Source of the DNA: Chromatium okenii
GTDB lineage: Bacteria; Pseudomonadota; Gammaproteobacteria; Chromatiales; Chromatiaceae
Assembly: GCF_002958735.1 (NCBI RefSeq)
Contig: NZ_PPGH01000037.1
Location: 760,001-824,000 of the forward strand
Length of the DNA stretch: 64,000 nt
Direction of reading: 5' to 3'
Shown: piece after piece, positions 47,661 to 57,061 of the stretch
Layout: each line of letters starts with the position of its first letter
How positions within the stretch are numbered: the stretch's first letter is position 1
The notes under the pieces: model-generated
The model's database searches: none
What the model was told of the DNA's origin: nothing
The model's input: the letters and a program-made list of their open reading frames with translations, nothing else
Position numbers and translations under genes: made by a program

Positions 47661-48536
47661 TTAGCGCACGGTCGCCAATAATTGCCCCATCATCTGCTGC
47701 GCTTGTCGCAAATAGCCGCCGCCAAACAGATTGAAGTGATTGAGAACGTGATACAGGTTGTAAAGCATTTTGCGCGTTGCATAGCCAGCAGCCAGCGGCC
47801 ACGCTTCCCGATATGCCGCATAAAAAGCGCCATCAAAGCCGCCGAATAATTCCGTCATCGCCACATCCGCCTCGCGGTCGCCGTAATACACCGCCGGATC
47901 AAAAATCACCGGCTGCCCATCCGCCAACGCACCGAGATTGCCGCCCCATAAATCGCCGTGCAGCAGCGATGGCTGCGGTTGATGATCCAGCAGCGCAGGC
48001 AGCGCCAGCCGCAACTGTTCGCCGCTGGTTTGCAATTGCCCACCGTAGCCATGCGCAGCCGCCAACTGGAGTTGATAACCCAGCCGCTGCTCGCCCCAAA
48101 ATGCAACCCAATCAACCGTTTGCGTATTCAACTGCGGCGTTGCGCCGATGGTGTTGTCGCGCTGCCAGCCGAACTGCGCGGCGCTGGCGCGGTGCAATTG
48201 CGCCAGTTGCCGACCGACTTGCGCCCCGTTAACGTGACCGCTCAATTCCAACCATTCCAACACCACAAACGCCTGTTCACCCGCCACCCCAACACAAATC
48301 GGCTGCGGCACCCGCACCGCGTGCGCGGCTGCCAATTCCCGCAATCCCGCTGCTTCCGCCTCAAACATCGCCAATCGCGCTGCCGCATTCAGCTTGACGA
48401 AAAACGTGCGCTGCCCATCGCTGATCCGGTGCGCACGATTGATGCAGCCGCCGCCGATGGCGCGTTCATGGCGCAATTGAAATGGAGCGCCAGTGGCACT
48501 GCGAATGTGATCAGTAATCGTGTTCCATTGCGTCAT
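47661..48536 (-). CDS. fructosamine kinase family protein
   Basis: ~291 aa aminoglycoside-phosphotransferase-like kinase. ATG 48536 gives MTQWNTITDHI; then IGGGCINRAHRISDG (nucleotide loop), TFFVKLNA, the catalytic LLHGDLWGGNLGA and metal-binding IFDPAVYYGDREADVAM. Family members phosphorylate ribulosamines or fructosamines on glycated proteins, triggering repair. Divergent from priA with a 12-nt gap. Confidence 0.9.
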   Translation of the reverse strand: MTQWNTITDHIRSATGAPFQLRHERAIGGGCINRAHRISDGQRTFFVKLNAAARLAMFEAEAAGLRELAAAHAVRVPQPICVGVAGEQAFVVLEWLELSGHVNGAQVGRQLAQLHRASAAQFGWQRDNTIGATPQLNTQTVDWVAFWGEQRLGYQLQLAAAHGYGGQLQTSGEQLRLALPALLDHQPQPSLLHGDLWGGNLGALADGQPVIFDPAVYYGDREADVAMTELFGGFDGAFYAAYREAWPLAAGYATRKMLYNLYHVLNHFNLFGGGYLRQAQQMMGQLLATVR

Positions 48537-48548
48537 ACGGAAACCCAA

Positions 48549-50700
48549 ATGATTGAAGAAAATAATAATTCAGCTATTCAGCTCTCTGCTGCGGCGACAG
48601 CTTCTATTGAACCGATGGTGATTTTACAGGTGGCGATTGATGTTCCGCTGATGACGCTGTTTGATTATTTACCACCGCTTGACGTTGCGTCGGTGGAATG
48701 GACGCCGGGAATGCGTTTACTCGTGCCTTTTGGTTCGCGCCAGCGCGTGGGCATATTGATGGGAATTGCGGCGGATAGCGATCACGCGCTGGCGCGACTC
48801 AAGCGCGTCGATGCAGTGCTGGATGCAAAACCACTGCTCGCGGCAGTGGATTTGACGTTGATTGGCTGGGCGGCTGCGTATTACCAACATCCAATTGGTG
48901 AGGCGCTGTTTACCGCGCTGCCGCCGCATTTGCGGAAAAAATCCCTTAAATCCCCCCAGCCCCCTTTTCCAAAGGGGGAGGAAAAGCCCATTGATCAATC
49001 CCCCCGCCCCCCTTTTCCAAAGGGGGGAGAAAGAAAAGCCCCCCTTAGAAAAAGGGGGGTTGGGGGGATTTGATCAAAAAAAGGCGGGATTTGAACTCAA
49101 CGCCGATCAAATTACTGCGATCAACGCGATTCAAGCTGCGCTCGGTCGGTTTCAACCATTTTTACTTGACGGCGTGACCGGCAGCGGCAAGACCGAAGTG
49201 TATATCCAGTTGATTGCACAGGTGATTGCCAGCGGACAGCAGGCGCTGGTAATCGTGCCAGAAATCGGATTGACACCGCAGTTGCAAACCCGTTTTACCT
49301 CGCGCTTGCCGGGTGTGACGGTGGTGCTGCATTCGGCGCTCAAAGCCAGCGACCGCGCTCGGAATTGGGAACAAGCCGCGCTCGGCACGGCGACGCTGGT
49401 GCTGGGAACCCGCTCGGCGATCTTCGTGCCGCTGCCGCGTTTGGCGCTGATTGTGGTCGATGAAGAACACGATATGTCATTGAAACAACAAGATGGTTTT
49501 CGTTATTCAGCGCGAGATGTCGCAGTGCGCCGGGCGCAGTTGGTCGGTTGTCCGATCATTCTTGGCAGCGCCACGCCTGCGTTGGAAACGCTGCATAACG
49601 CCCAGCGCCAGCGGTATGACTGGCTGCAATTACCGCGTCGTGCTGGCGTGGCGCAGCCGCCGAAAATCAGTCTGCTCGATATTCGGCAACAACCGCTGCG
49701 GGCTGGATTGTCGATGGTGCTGCGCGAACGAATGCAGACGGAACTGGCGGCAGGCAATCAGATTTTGCTGTTTCTCAATCGGCGTGGTTATGCGCCAGTG
49801 CTGATTTGTCATGCCTGCGGCTGGATTGGCAATTGTCCGCAGTGCGATGTACGACTGACGCTGCATTTGTCGCCGCGTAAATTTTGGTGTCATCACTGCG
49901 GACGCGTGCAGCCAGTGCCGCAACATTGCCCCAGTTGCAAAAGTGCTGATTTGCGCATGATCGGGCGCGGCACCGAGCGGTTGGAGGAAGAACTGCAACC
50001 GCTGTTTCCAGATGCCACCATCGCTCGCATCGACAGTGACAGCACGCAGCGGCGCGGTGAATTGAAACGGCTGTTGAGTGCGGTGGCGCGTGGCGAAGTG
50101 CAAATTGTGTTGGGAACGCAAATGCTGGCAAAAGGTCACGATTTTCCTCGTGTGACGCTGGTGGGCATTCTCGATCTTGATGGAGTGCTGTATGCCAGCG
50201 ATTTTCGTGCTCCCGAACGCGCCGCGCAGTTGATCATGCAAGTAGCGGGACGCGCTGGTCGTGCCGAGCGTCCGGGGCGGGTGATTTTGCAAACCCGTCA
50301 TCCCGAACATGCGCTGCTGCAATCGCTGCTGCGTTCGGGTTATCGCGGTTTTGTCGCCGAAGCGTTGCGCGAGCGCGAAGACACGGAATTACCACCGTTC
50401 ACACATTTGGCGCTGCTGCGGGCGGATGCGACTGATGCGTTAATCCCAATGGAATTTTTAAGCGAGGCAAAACGATTGGCGCTTGCGCTTCCTGAGACCG
50501 AGCACATTTTTATTCTCGGTCCAGCGCCATCTCCGCTGGTGCGACGAGTCGGGCGCTATCACGCGCAGTTATTGGTGCAATGCGCTGACCGAATGCGGCT
50601 ACAGCGGTTTTTGAATCAGTGGGGTGGAGTATTACAAAAGCTAAAACGCGGCAAAGATTTACATTGGTCAATGGATGTTGATCCGATACTTTTTTCTTGA
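48549..50700 (+). CDS. priA: primosomal helicase PriA (winged-helix region replaced by repeats; frame break)
   Basis: PriA reloads the replisome at stalled forks. The first frame gives the 3'-end-binding domain (VAIDVPLMTLFDYLPPLDV to LPPHLRKK). A cluster of palindromic repeats (48948-49073) follows, and the second frame resumes at KAGFELNADQITAINAIQAA with LLDGVTGSGKTEVYIQLI, VVDEEHDMSLKQQ, the zinc cysteines CHACGWIGNCPQC and FWCHHCGRVQ, and LGTQMLAKGHDFPRV. In E. coli a winged-helix domain of ~70 residues lies between these parts; here only repeat-derived sequence is seen. The frame must shift by one inside the repeats. Confidence 0.88.
48948..49073. repeat. G/C-run palindromic repeat cluster inside priA
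   Basis: Three units in alternating orientation: CCCCCCAGCCCCCTTTTCC..., CCCCCCGCCCCCCTTTTCC..., and CCCCCC-TTAGAAA-type ending GGGGGGTTGGGGGGATTT. Translated as SPQPPFPKGEE, PPAPLFQRGE and PPLEKGGLGGF in the two frames. It occupies the place of the PriA winged-helix domain. Confidence 0.88.
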
Positions 50701-50728
50701 ACATTGCGCAATAAAGCTAAGAGTAACC

Positions 50729-50881
50729 GTAGGTTGGGTTGCCGCTGTTGGCAACCCAACAACTGACACCGATATCACGGTGATTGAATTGCACTGTCAT
50801 TGCACCAGCGAGGTCGTTTTTTCATATGTTGCAGTTGGTTTGATTGCGTCAACCCAACCTACGATTGCTGCGTAACTCCTA
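50729..50881. repeat. composite repeat: TAGGTTGGGTTG inverted ends plus MITE right end
   Basis: TAGGTTGGGTTG at 50730 forms a local hairpin with CAACCCAAC (50752-50760) and recurs inverted as CAACCCAACCTA at ~50850-50861, bounding ~132 nt. Immediately after comes TGCGTAACTCCTA (50869-50881), the right end of the MITE-like repeat intact at 59497. Two repeat families abut here, in the priA-hisB gap, which holds no gene. Confidence 0.6.
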
Positions 50882-50953
50882 CAATGTTAAGTAAAGTGCA
50901 GTTTATTGGATACTATGCGACAACCTTTTTTCAGACCACTCACCACTGCGCCG

Positions 50954-51559
50954 ATGACCGTCGAAACACCGCACCGCTGCGCTCATATCGAGCGCAATAC
51001 GCTTGAAACCCAAATCCATCTGCGCCTTGATCTCGATGGGAATGGGCAAGCACATTTTCAAACTGGCGTTCCGTTTTTAGAGCACATGCTCGACCAAATC
51101 GCCCGTCACGGTCTGCTTGATCTGGACATCACCGCCGTCGGCGATTTACACATTGACGCGCATCACACGGTCGAAGACCTCGGAATTACACTCGGTTTGG
51201 CGCTGGCTGCGGCGCTCGGCGATAAGCGCGGAATTCGCCGTTACGGTCACGCTTATGTGCCATTGGATGAGGCGCTGTCGCGGGTGGTGATCGACTTGTC
51301 AGGACGACCGGGTTTAATCTATCAAGTTGATTTTACCCGCGAAATGATTGGCAATTTCGATGTGGAACTGTTCCGTGAGTTTTTTCAGGGTGTGGTCAAT
51401 CACGCCGGAATGACGCTGCACATCGACAATCTGCGCGGCAACAATGCCCATCATCAGGCAGAAACCATATTTAAAGCCTTCGGGCGGGCGTTGCGGATGG
51501 CAGTTGAACCAGACCCGCGTATGACCGGCATCATGCCGTCCACTAAAGGCAGTTTGTGA
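50954..51559 (+). CDS. hisB: imidazoleglycerol-phosphate dehydratase
   Basis: HisB dehydratase, sixth step of histidine synthesis. ~201 aa from ATG 50954, which matches the family start ([19 protein letters not shown]); ATG 50915 is an alternative giving 13 more residues. Metal-binding His clusters [33 protein letters not shown] and NNAHHQAE are all present. It is the monofunctional form without the phosphatase domain of E. coli HisB. Confidence 0.94.
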   Translation: MTVETPHRCAHIERNTLETQIHLRLDLDGNGQAHFQTGVPFLEHMLDQIARHGLLDLDITAVGDLHIDAHHTVEDLGITLGLALAAALGDKRGIRRYGHAYVPLDEALSRVVIDLSGRPGLIYQVDFTREMIGNFDVELFREFFQGVVNHAGMTLHIDNLRGNNAHHQAETIFKAFGRALRMAVEPDPRMTGIMPSTKGSL

Positions 51560-51602
51560 GCGATGTGCTCACCATTTTTCATTCCTGCGAGCACTTAAAG
51601 TC

Positions 51603-52352
51603 ATGCTGTTAATTCCCGCAATTGATTTGAAAGACGGGCGCTGCGTCCGTTTACGCCAAGGGCGAATGGACGACGAAACGATTTTTTCTGATCAGCCGGT
51701 CGATATGGCTGGGCGCTGGGTCAACGAAGGTGCGCGGCGATTGCATCTCGTTGATCTCAATGGCGCATTTGCTGGCGAGCCGGTAAATGGCGCAGCGATT
51801 CGTGAGATTGCCGCTGCGTATCCCACGCTGCCGTTGCAAGTCGGCGGCGGCATCCGCGACGAGCGCACCATTGCCGCGTATCTCGACGCAGGCGTCAGTT
51901 ATTGCATCATCGGCACGCAAGCCGTAACCGAACCGGAATTTGTCACTCGCGCTTGCCGCAGTTTTCCCGGGCAAATCATGGTTGGATTGGATGCGAAAAA
52001 CGGTTTGGTGGCGATTAAAGGCTGGGCAGAAATCACCGCGCATCGGGTCGTCGATTTAGCGCAACGCTTTGAAAATGATGGCGTTGCCGCGATTATTTAT
52101 ACCGATATCGGGCGCGACGGCATGATGACTGGTCCCAACGTTGAAGCGACTCGCGCCTTGGCCGCCGCAGTACGCATTCCGATCATCGCCTCCGGCGGCA
52201 TTACCACCATTGACGATGTGCGAGCACTGGCGGAAGTAGCCGACAGCGGCATCATTGCCGCAATTACTGGGCGGGCGATTTACGAAGGAACGTTAGATTT
52301 TGCTGAAGGACAACGACTTGCTGATCAATTAAATCCGCAGCAGGTAAAGTAA
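51603..52352 (+). CDS. hisA: ProFAR isomerase (phosphoribosylformimino-5-aminoimidazole carboxamide ribotide isomerase)
   Basis: 249-aa TIM barrel. [19 protein letters not shown] with the catalytic Asp, [28 protein letters not shown] with the second catalytic Asp, and [13 protein letters not shown]. It isomerises ProFAR to PRFAR. It directly follows hisB with no hisH between, contrary to the usual order. Confidence 0.95.
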   Translation: MLLIPAIDLKDGRCVRLRQGRMDDETIFSDQPVDMAGRWVNEGARRLHLVDLNGAFAGEPVNGAAIREIAAAYPTLPLQVGGGIRDERTIAAYLDAGVSYCIIGTQAVTEPEFVTRACRSFPGQIMVGLDAKNGLVAIKGWAEITAHRVVDLAQRFENDGVAAIIYTDIGRDGMMTGPNVEATRALAAAVRIPIIASGGITTIDDVRALAEVADSGIIAAITGRAIYEGTLDFAEGQRLADQLNPQQVK

Positions 52353-52748
52353 ATGACAACAGATACTTGGTTAAATGCAGTGCGCTGGAATGAAGATGGG
52401 CTGATTGCAGCAATTGCGCAGGAAAGCGGCAGTGGTACGGTATTAATGCTGGCGTGGATGAATCGAGAAGCGTTGCAGCTCACGCGCAGCACCGGTCACG
52501 CCGTCTATTGGTCGCGCTCGCGCCAGCGACTGTGGCATAAAGGCGAAGAATCCGCTCATCAACAAATTGTGCACGCAATTCGTTTGGATTGCGACGGCGA
52601 CGCCGTTCTATTAGAAGTGGAGCAAAAAGGCGGAATTGCCTGCCACACCGGGCGTCATCATTGCTTTTATCGCCAACTTGATGATAACGGCGTTTGGGTT
52701 GAAACCGTACCGGTATTAAAAGACCCCGCCACTATTTACTCTATTTGA
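52353..52748 (+). CDS. hisI: phosphoribosyl-AMP cyclohydrolase
   Basis: 131 aa. ATG abuts the hisA stop, so translation is likely coupled. Zn/Mg-binding signature [18 protein letters not shown] followed by [11 protein letters not shown], and [14 protein letters not shown]. It opens the adenine ring of phosphoribosyl-AMP (third step). Separate from hisE, the usual state outside enterics. hisF is not between hisA and this gene. Confidence 0.95.
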   Translation: MTTDTWLNAVRWNEDGLIAAIAQESGSGTVLMLAWMNREALQLTRSTGHAVYWSRSRQRLWHKGEESAHQQIVHAIRLDCDGDAVLLEVEQKGGIACHTGRHHCFYRQLDDNGVWVETVPVLKDPATIYSI

Positions 52749-52758
52749 ATTAAATGCC

Positions 52759-53076
52759 ATGAATGACATTCTCACACGTCTTGCAGCAATTCTCGAAGAA
52801 CGTAAAACTGCCGATCCTGCATCATCTTATGTCGCCAAACTTTATGCCAAAGGTTTGGATGCAATTCTAAAAAAGATCGGTGAAGAAGCGACCGAAACTG
52901 TCATGGCAGCCAAAGACGGCATCCCCGATAAAATTATTTATGAGGTTGCTGATTTGTGGTTTCACACCTTAATTCTGCTGGCGCAGCAGAATTTACAACC
53001 AGAGCAAGTGCTTGCTGAATTAGATCGGCGTTTTGGCTTATCGGGTTTAGAAGAAAAAGCCCAGCGCACTGAATAA
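52759..53076 (+). CDS. hisE: phosphoribosyl-ATP pyrophosphatase
   Basis: 105-aa MazG-like protein catalysing the second histidine step. [13 protein letters not shown], then the acidic metal site [17 protein letters not shown] and [14 protein letters not shown]. It follows hisI by 10 nt in the same operon. Confidence 0.94.
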   Translation: MNDILTRLAAILEERKTADPASSYVAKLYAKGLDAILKKIGEEATETVMAAKDGIPDKIIYEVADLWFHTLILLAQQNLQPEQVLAELDRRFGLSGLEEKAQRTE

Positions 53077-53080
53077 CGGT

Positions 53081-53473
53081 ATGACCGCATTTTCAGCAAT
53101 TTCAGTGTTTATTGGCGCAGGCTGTGGCGCATTATTACGCTGGTTTCTCGGCAGCCGTCTTAATCCGCTATTTCCAACGATTCCACTAGGGACACTCACT
53201 GCCAATTTATTGGGTGGTTTACTGATTGGATTTGCACTTGTCTGCTTTGCGCGAAATCCCAATTGGATACCAGAAATTCGCCTATTCATCATTACCGGCT
53301 TTCTCGGTGGATTAACCACCTTTTCCACCTTTTCGGCGGAAGTAGTCAATTTGCTGGCGCGGAGTGAATACTGGTGGGGATTAGGTGCAATTATGGCACA
53401 TTTAAGTGGCTCATTAGCAATGACTGCACTCGGCATCTGGCTGGCTTCTTCATTGCTGCGTGGTATGAGTTAA
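53081..53473 (+). CDS. crcB: fluoride exporter FluC (CrcB)
   Basis: 130 aa, four membrane helices. Signature segments [33 protein letters not shown] (with the filter Asn) and [17 protein letters not shown] (Phe box). It forms a dual-topology dimeric F- channel. The gene is 4 nt after hisE, so there is no room for a fluoride riboswitch; expression must follow the his operon. Confidence 0.94.
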   Translation: MTAFSAISVFIGAGCGALLRWFLGSRLNPLFPTIPLGTLTANLLGGLLIGFALVCFARNPNWIPEIRLFIITGFLGGLTTFSTFSAEVVNLLARSEYWWGLGAIMAHLSGSLAMTALGIWLASSLLRGMS

Positions 53474-53565
53474 GCGATAGACAGCGCGAATAAAACCAAC
53501 GATTAAGCTACGAATGTTATTGCGTCATTCATTGGGAATGCGCTCGCAAATTAGGTGACAAAACG

Positions 53566-54276
53566 ATGCGCGAAGGTGCCAAAAAACGTTTAGCCGGATC
53601 GGTCGCTATTGTGGCATTAGCGGCGATTTTTGTTCCCATGCTATTTGAAGAAAAATCAATTGCACCGCCAGTCGTTGTTAATACGCCACCGGCTGAACCC
53701 CGATTCAATACCAGTCTTGATGATATTCTCGTTAATGACACGCCACCAGAAAATAATAACCCAATTATTGATAATCAGTACACTGAAAACACTCCACCGG
53801 TTGAAACAGATACTCAAACTCGGTCTGCGCCTATTGCAGCAGATGATTTTGATTCAGGTGGTGCTGTTCCAGAATTAAATATGACGCCGCAGCCATCACG
53901 TGCTACTTCATCGCGGGCAACCAGCGATGATTTTCCAAAATCGCCACCGGCGCGTACTGCCAATAAACCGAAAAAAACAAAACCAGCGCCGGAACCTGAA
54001 GAAGTTATTGCAACACCCAAACCTAAAAAGTCAGATCAAAAAGGAACTTGGGTAATTCAGGTTGCAAGTCTTGGTAATGAACAAACTGCCGCAGATTTAC
54101 AAAATAAGCTGCGTAAAGCTGGATTTGCTGCCTTTATTGAAAAAGCCGAAGTACGCGGTAAACAGTATTATCGAGTGCGGGTTGGTCCAAGTAAAAGTCG
54201 TGCCAGTGCTGAACGCGCAGCATCTAAATTGCGAAATCAACAGAAACTGGAAACGTTTATTCAACGACAACCATAA
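53566..54276 (+). CDS. dedD: SPOR-domain cell division protein (DedD-like)
   Basis: 236 aa. One membrane segment near the N-terminus (LAGSVAIVALAAIFVPMLF), a disordered Pro/Asn/Thr linker (~45-155), and a C-terminal SPOR domain (WVIQVASLGNEQTAADLQNK; YYRVRVGPSKSRASAERAAS). It is followed by cvpA, the order seen near folC/dedD/cvpA/purF in many Gammaproteobacteria. Septal peptidoglycan binding is expected. Confidence 0.85.
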   Translation: MREGAKKRLAGSVAIVALAAIFVPMLFEEKSIAPPVVVNTPPAEPRFNTSLDDILVNDTPPENNNPIIDNQYTENTPPVETDTQTRSAPIAADDFDSGGAVPELNMTPQPSRATSSRATSDDFPKSPPARTANKPKKTKPAPEPEEVIATPKPKKSDQKGTWVIQVASLGNEQTAADLQNKLRKAGFAAFIEKAEVRGKQYYRVRVGPSKSRASAERAASKLRNQQKLETFIQRQP

Positions 54277-54306
54277 ATCATCGCATTTGATATTTTGAGG
54301 ATTGAA

Positions 54307-54797
54307 ATGCACTGGATTGATAATGCTATTATTCTTTTAGTGATGATTTCTGCGCTAGTCGGATGGATGCGGGCATCGTGCGGGAGTTATTATCATTTGT
54401 TACATGGATGATGTCGCTAGTATTAGCTTGGCTATTCCACCGCGATGTTGCCCAGTTACTCAGCACACAACTTGCACAGCCATCATTGCGCATTGCAATT
54501 GCTTTTACTGGGCTAATGTTTTTTGGTTTAATTATCGGTACAATTTTGACGACAGTTACAACCAAAGTTATTAGCAAAGTCGGTTTAACTCGCGTCAATC
54601 ATATTATTGGATTGCTATTTGGAATGCTGCGCGGATTGATTATTGTTGCGATGCTGGTTTTTCTTGCCGCGCTTACACCATTACCAACAGCTGCTTGGTG
54701 GCAAGAATCTACTTTTATCAGTTACTTATTGAATGGGGCAAATTGGTTTGTTAATCAAATACCCGCTGATGTTCGAGAACGGCTAAAGCAACTTTAA
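54307..54797 (+). CDS. cvpA: CvpA family membrane protein (one frame break)
   Basis: ATG 54307 opens MHWIDNAIILLVMISALVGW-MR, the CvpA start, and then must join GIVRELLSFVTWMMSLVLAW in the next frame: one G is missing from a GGGG run near 54372. The rest (~140 aa) has four membrane helices with VNHIIGLLFGMLRGLIIVAM typical of the family. CvpA supports colicin V production and envelope stress tolerance. purF, its usual partner, does not follow. Confidence 0.85.
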
Positions 54798-54854
54798 GCC
54801 TTTGCCTTATTAAATGCTTAGGGCAGGAATACGGGTTTACCATGTTCCGTACTG

Positions 54855-54878
54855 AGTTGGTGCGCGTAATATCTTAAT
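54855..54878. terminator. possible bidirectional hairpin after cvpA
   Basis: GCGCGTAAT-atctta-ATTACGCGC type stem between the convergent cvpA and DUF4412 genes; no long T run. May act as a weak terminator. Confidence 0.4.
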
Positions 54879-54965
54879 TACGCGCTTTGATAGATATCGC
54901 TAGTCTGCGGATTGGCAGTTGAGCATTACTCAATCATGCTCAAGAAAAAAGTGTCGGTTGTTTAC

Positions 54966-55838
54966 TCATTGATCTTTCATCACTTCACTGCCTGACGTTG
55001 GCTCGCTGCCCATTTCAACTGCGTCTGGTTCAATAACATCTGGCGTTTCGCTATCTGCTGACGATTCAGGTTCCATTTGTTTTTCAGTGTAATCAGCGGG
55101 AATGTCAAATGTTGCAGCGAGAATAACTTCTTTGCGAATGACCTTAACTTCGCTTTCGGTTTCCATTTCGGTTCCCATCATCTGCATCTTCGTTTTAGTC
55201 AGAATGGGATAGCCTTTGATTTTAGCCATTTCTTCCTGCTGCGCCTTGCCTTCCGCCGAACCGGCCAGCAAACCATCAGCGCCAGACAAACTCATCATGT
55301 CGGTGAAGCGACTGACATCAACATCCACTGCCTCGGTCGCCCAGACTTCTTGCTCAATATTCATCATGCCGGTTTTGGAAACGAGATACTTTTTGCAATC
55401 CCAGTCGCCAATCTTTTTGGTTTCGCCAGTATCCGTCACGGTGATTTTCGTATTAGCGACCATTGCCCGCATTTGCTCCATGCCGGGCTGCGACATGCTT
55501 TCTTTAACCCGTTGGATATTGATCTGGTAATACTGTTTGGCAGCGTGATTCAGAAAGGTCATGTTGCCGGATGCTGGATCGACAATCATGTCCGTACCCT
55601 GCGGATCAGAACTTGTCACCTTCATCTTGCCGTTCGCCAAATAGGTCTTGCTCAATTCATCTTGTGGCGCTTCACCAGTCATGCCAGTGCCGCGATTGAT
55701 GGTCTCAAAGTAAAAGCCAGTATCGTCAGCAAATGCGACGGGCAAACTCACCATCATGGTGAGTAACGCTGCAACAGTCAGTCGCAATCCCCGCAGTAAC
55801 ACGGAGGAATTGACGAACGTGGGAACATGGATAGCCAT
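54966..55838 (-). CDS. secreted DUF4412 domain protein
   Basis: 290 aa. Signal peptide near residues 18-37 (LRLTVAALLTMMVSLPVAFA). The body fits DUF4412-like exported proteins: YLANGKMKVTSSDPQGTDMI, IVDPASGNMTFLNHAAKQYY, GDWDCKKYLVSKTG and AATFDIPADYTEKQM. The C-terminal ~40 residues are acidic and Ser/Pro-rich. Function unknown; single gene, convergent with cvpA. Confidence 0.7.
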   Translation of the reverse strand: MAIHVPTFVNSSVLLRGLRLTVAALLTMMVSLPVAFADDTGFYFETINRGTGMTGEAPQDELSKTYLANGKMKVTSSDPQGTDMIVDPASGNMTFLNHAAKQYYQINIQRVKESMSQPGMEQMRAMVANTKITVTDTGETKKIGDWDCKKYLVSKTGMMNIEQEVWATEAVDVDVSRFTDMMSLSGADGLLAGSAEGKAQQEEMAKIKGYPILTKTKMQMMGTEMETESEVKVIRKEVILAATFDIPADYTEKQMEPESSADSETPDVIEPDAVEMGSEPTSGSEVMKDQ

Positions 55839-56074
55839 GGTAATTCCTTATTAAGTTTATGAAATGAAAAGCGTTTACAAATTAGCGAGCACACGCTGAC
55901 ACCATTATAAGTGGCTGACGCTGGCGCAGTGTGGTTTCTATATTTGAACTATGGAGCTGACCATAAAAACCCCAGCATTTGCATCGTTTTGAGTGCGCCG
56001 TCTCAGGATGTTTGCTCAGACTGCGCCTTGCGGTCAAAATGACTCAACACGTCATTGACTCAGAGAACCGCGCA

Positions 56075-57058
56075 ATGTCCGACAAAGCTCCTTGGATTAC
56101 CTTCCGCCCTGAACTCAAAGTGCTTGATTGCACCATCCGCGACGGCGGACTCGTCAACGCTCACCAATTCAGCGACCAGTTTGTGCGAGCCGCCTATTGC
56201 ACCTGCGTTGCAGCGGGCATCGACTACATGGAAATCGGCTACAAAAACTCGCCACGGGTATTTCCAAAAGACAAATTCGGCGCGTGGCGTCATTGCGATG
56301 AAGACGATATTCGGCGTGTCGTCGGCGATCACGACCCAGTGAAAACTGGATTGAAATTGGCAGTGATGGCTGATGCAGGTAAAAGCGATTGGCAAACCCA
56401 ATTAATTCCTGCTGCTGATAGCGTACTCTCAACAATTCGCGTCGCCTATTACGCCCATCAAGTCTCGGAAGCAGTGGATATGATTTATCACGCCACTGAA
56501 TTGGGTTATGAAGCAACATCCAATTTAATGGCGGTTTCCAGTATTACCGAAGAAGAAATTGATACCGTTTTGGAAGCCATTGCCCCGACGCCAGCGAGTA
56601 CGATGGTCATTGTGGATAGTTTCGGTTATCTCTATCGGGAACAGGTTGATCGGCTGTATCACAAGTATTCAGAAGCCTTGGCGGGTACTGGTAAAGAAAT
56701 CGGTATTCACGCGCATAACAATCTGCAACTCGCTTTTGCGAATACCATTGAGGCAATCATTCTCGGCTGTAATCGCGTTGATTCCACTTTATATGGTTTT
56801 GGACGCGGCGCTGGCAATTGCAACACGGAAATTCTGCTCGGCTTCCTGCGCAATCCCAAATTCAATCTACGCCCGGTGATTGAGATGATTCAGAATCATT
56901 TATTGCCGCTGCGCAAAGAACTCGATTGGGGTCCATCAATTCCGTATCACATTACCGGCCAATTGAATCAGCATCCACGCAGCGCCATCGAATGGCGTGA
57001 AGGTGCAACTCCTGATGATTTCTTGAGTTTTTACGATAAAGTGGTTTCGGAGGTTTGA
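56075..57058 (+). CDS. HMGL-like aldolase (DRE-TIM superfamily)
   Basis: ~327 aa from ATG 56075 (MSDKAPWITFRPELKVLD). Active-site region LDCTIRDGGLVNAHQF (RDGG in place of RDG-x), and the metal-binding HxH in GIHAHNNLQLAFANTI; also GYGFGRGAGNCNTEILLG-like lid sequence. Superfamily members cleave or form C-C bonds next to a carboxylate (4-hydroxy-2-oxovalerate aldolase, HMG-CoA lyase, isopropylmalate synthase). It lies 3 nt before the citrate synthase gene, so the two are probably co-translated. Substrate not known. Confidence 0.8.
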   Translation: MSDKAPWITFRPELKVLDCTIRDGGLVNAHQFSDQFVRAAYCTCVAAGIDYMEIGYKNSPRVFPKDKFGAWRHCDEDDIRRVVGDHDPVKTGLKLAVMADAGKSDWQTQLIPAADSVLSTIRVAYYAHQVSEAVDMIYHATELGYEATSNLMAVSSITEEEIDTVLEAIAPTPASTMVIVDSFGYLYREQVDRLYHKYSEALAGTGKEIGIHAHNNLQLAFANTIEAIILGCNRVDSTLYGFGRGAGNCNTEILLGFLRNPKFNLRPVIEMIQNHLLPLRKELDWGPSIPYHITGQLNQHPRSAIEWREGATPDDFLSFYDKVVSEV

Positions 57059-57061
57059 GTG

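Noticed and set aside
47958..48540. Plus-strand frame running from the fructosamine kinase region into priA
   Set aside because: It is the reverse-strand shadow of the kinase gene; PriA homology begins only after 48549.
48948..49073. CRISPR-like array
   Set aside because: The units are palindromic, in both orientations, with no uniform spacers and no cas genes; they belong to the dispersed G/C-run repeat.
53060..53080. Fluoride riboswitch ahead of crcB
   Set aside because: Only 4 nt separate hisE and crcB and no aptamer sequence is present.
53047..53436. Minus-strand frame opposite crcB
   Set aside because: The plus-strand frame is a clear FluC protein with all signature motifs.
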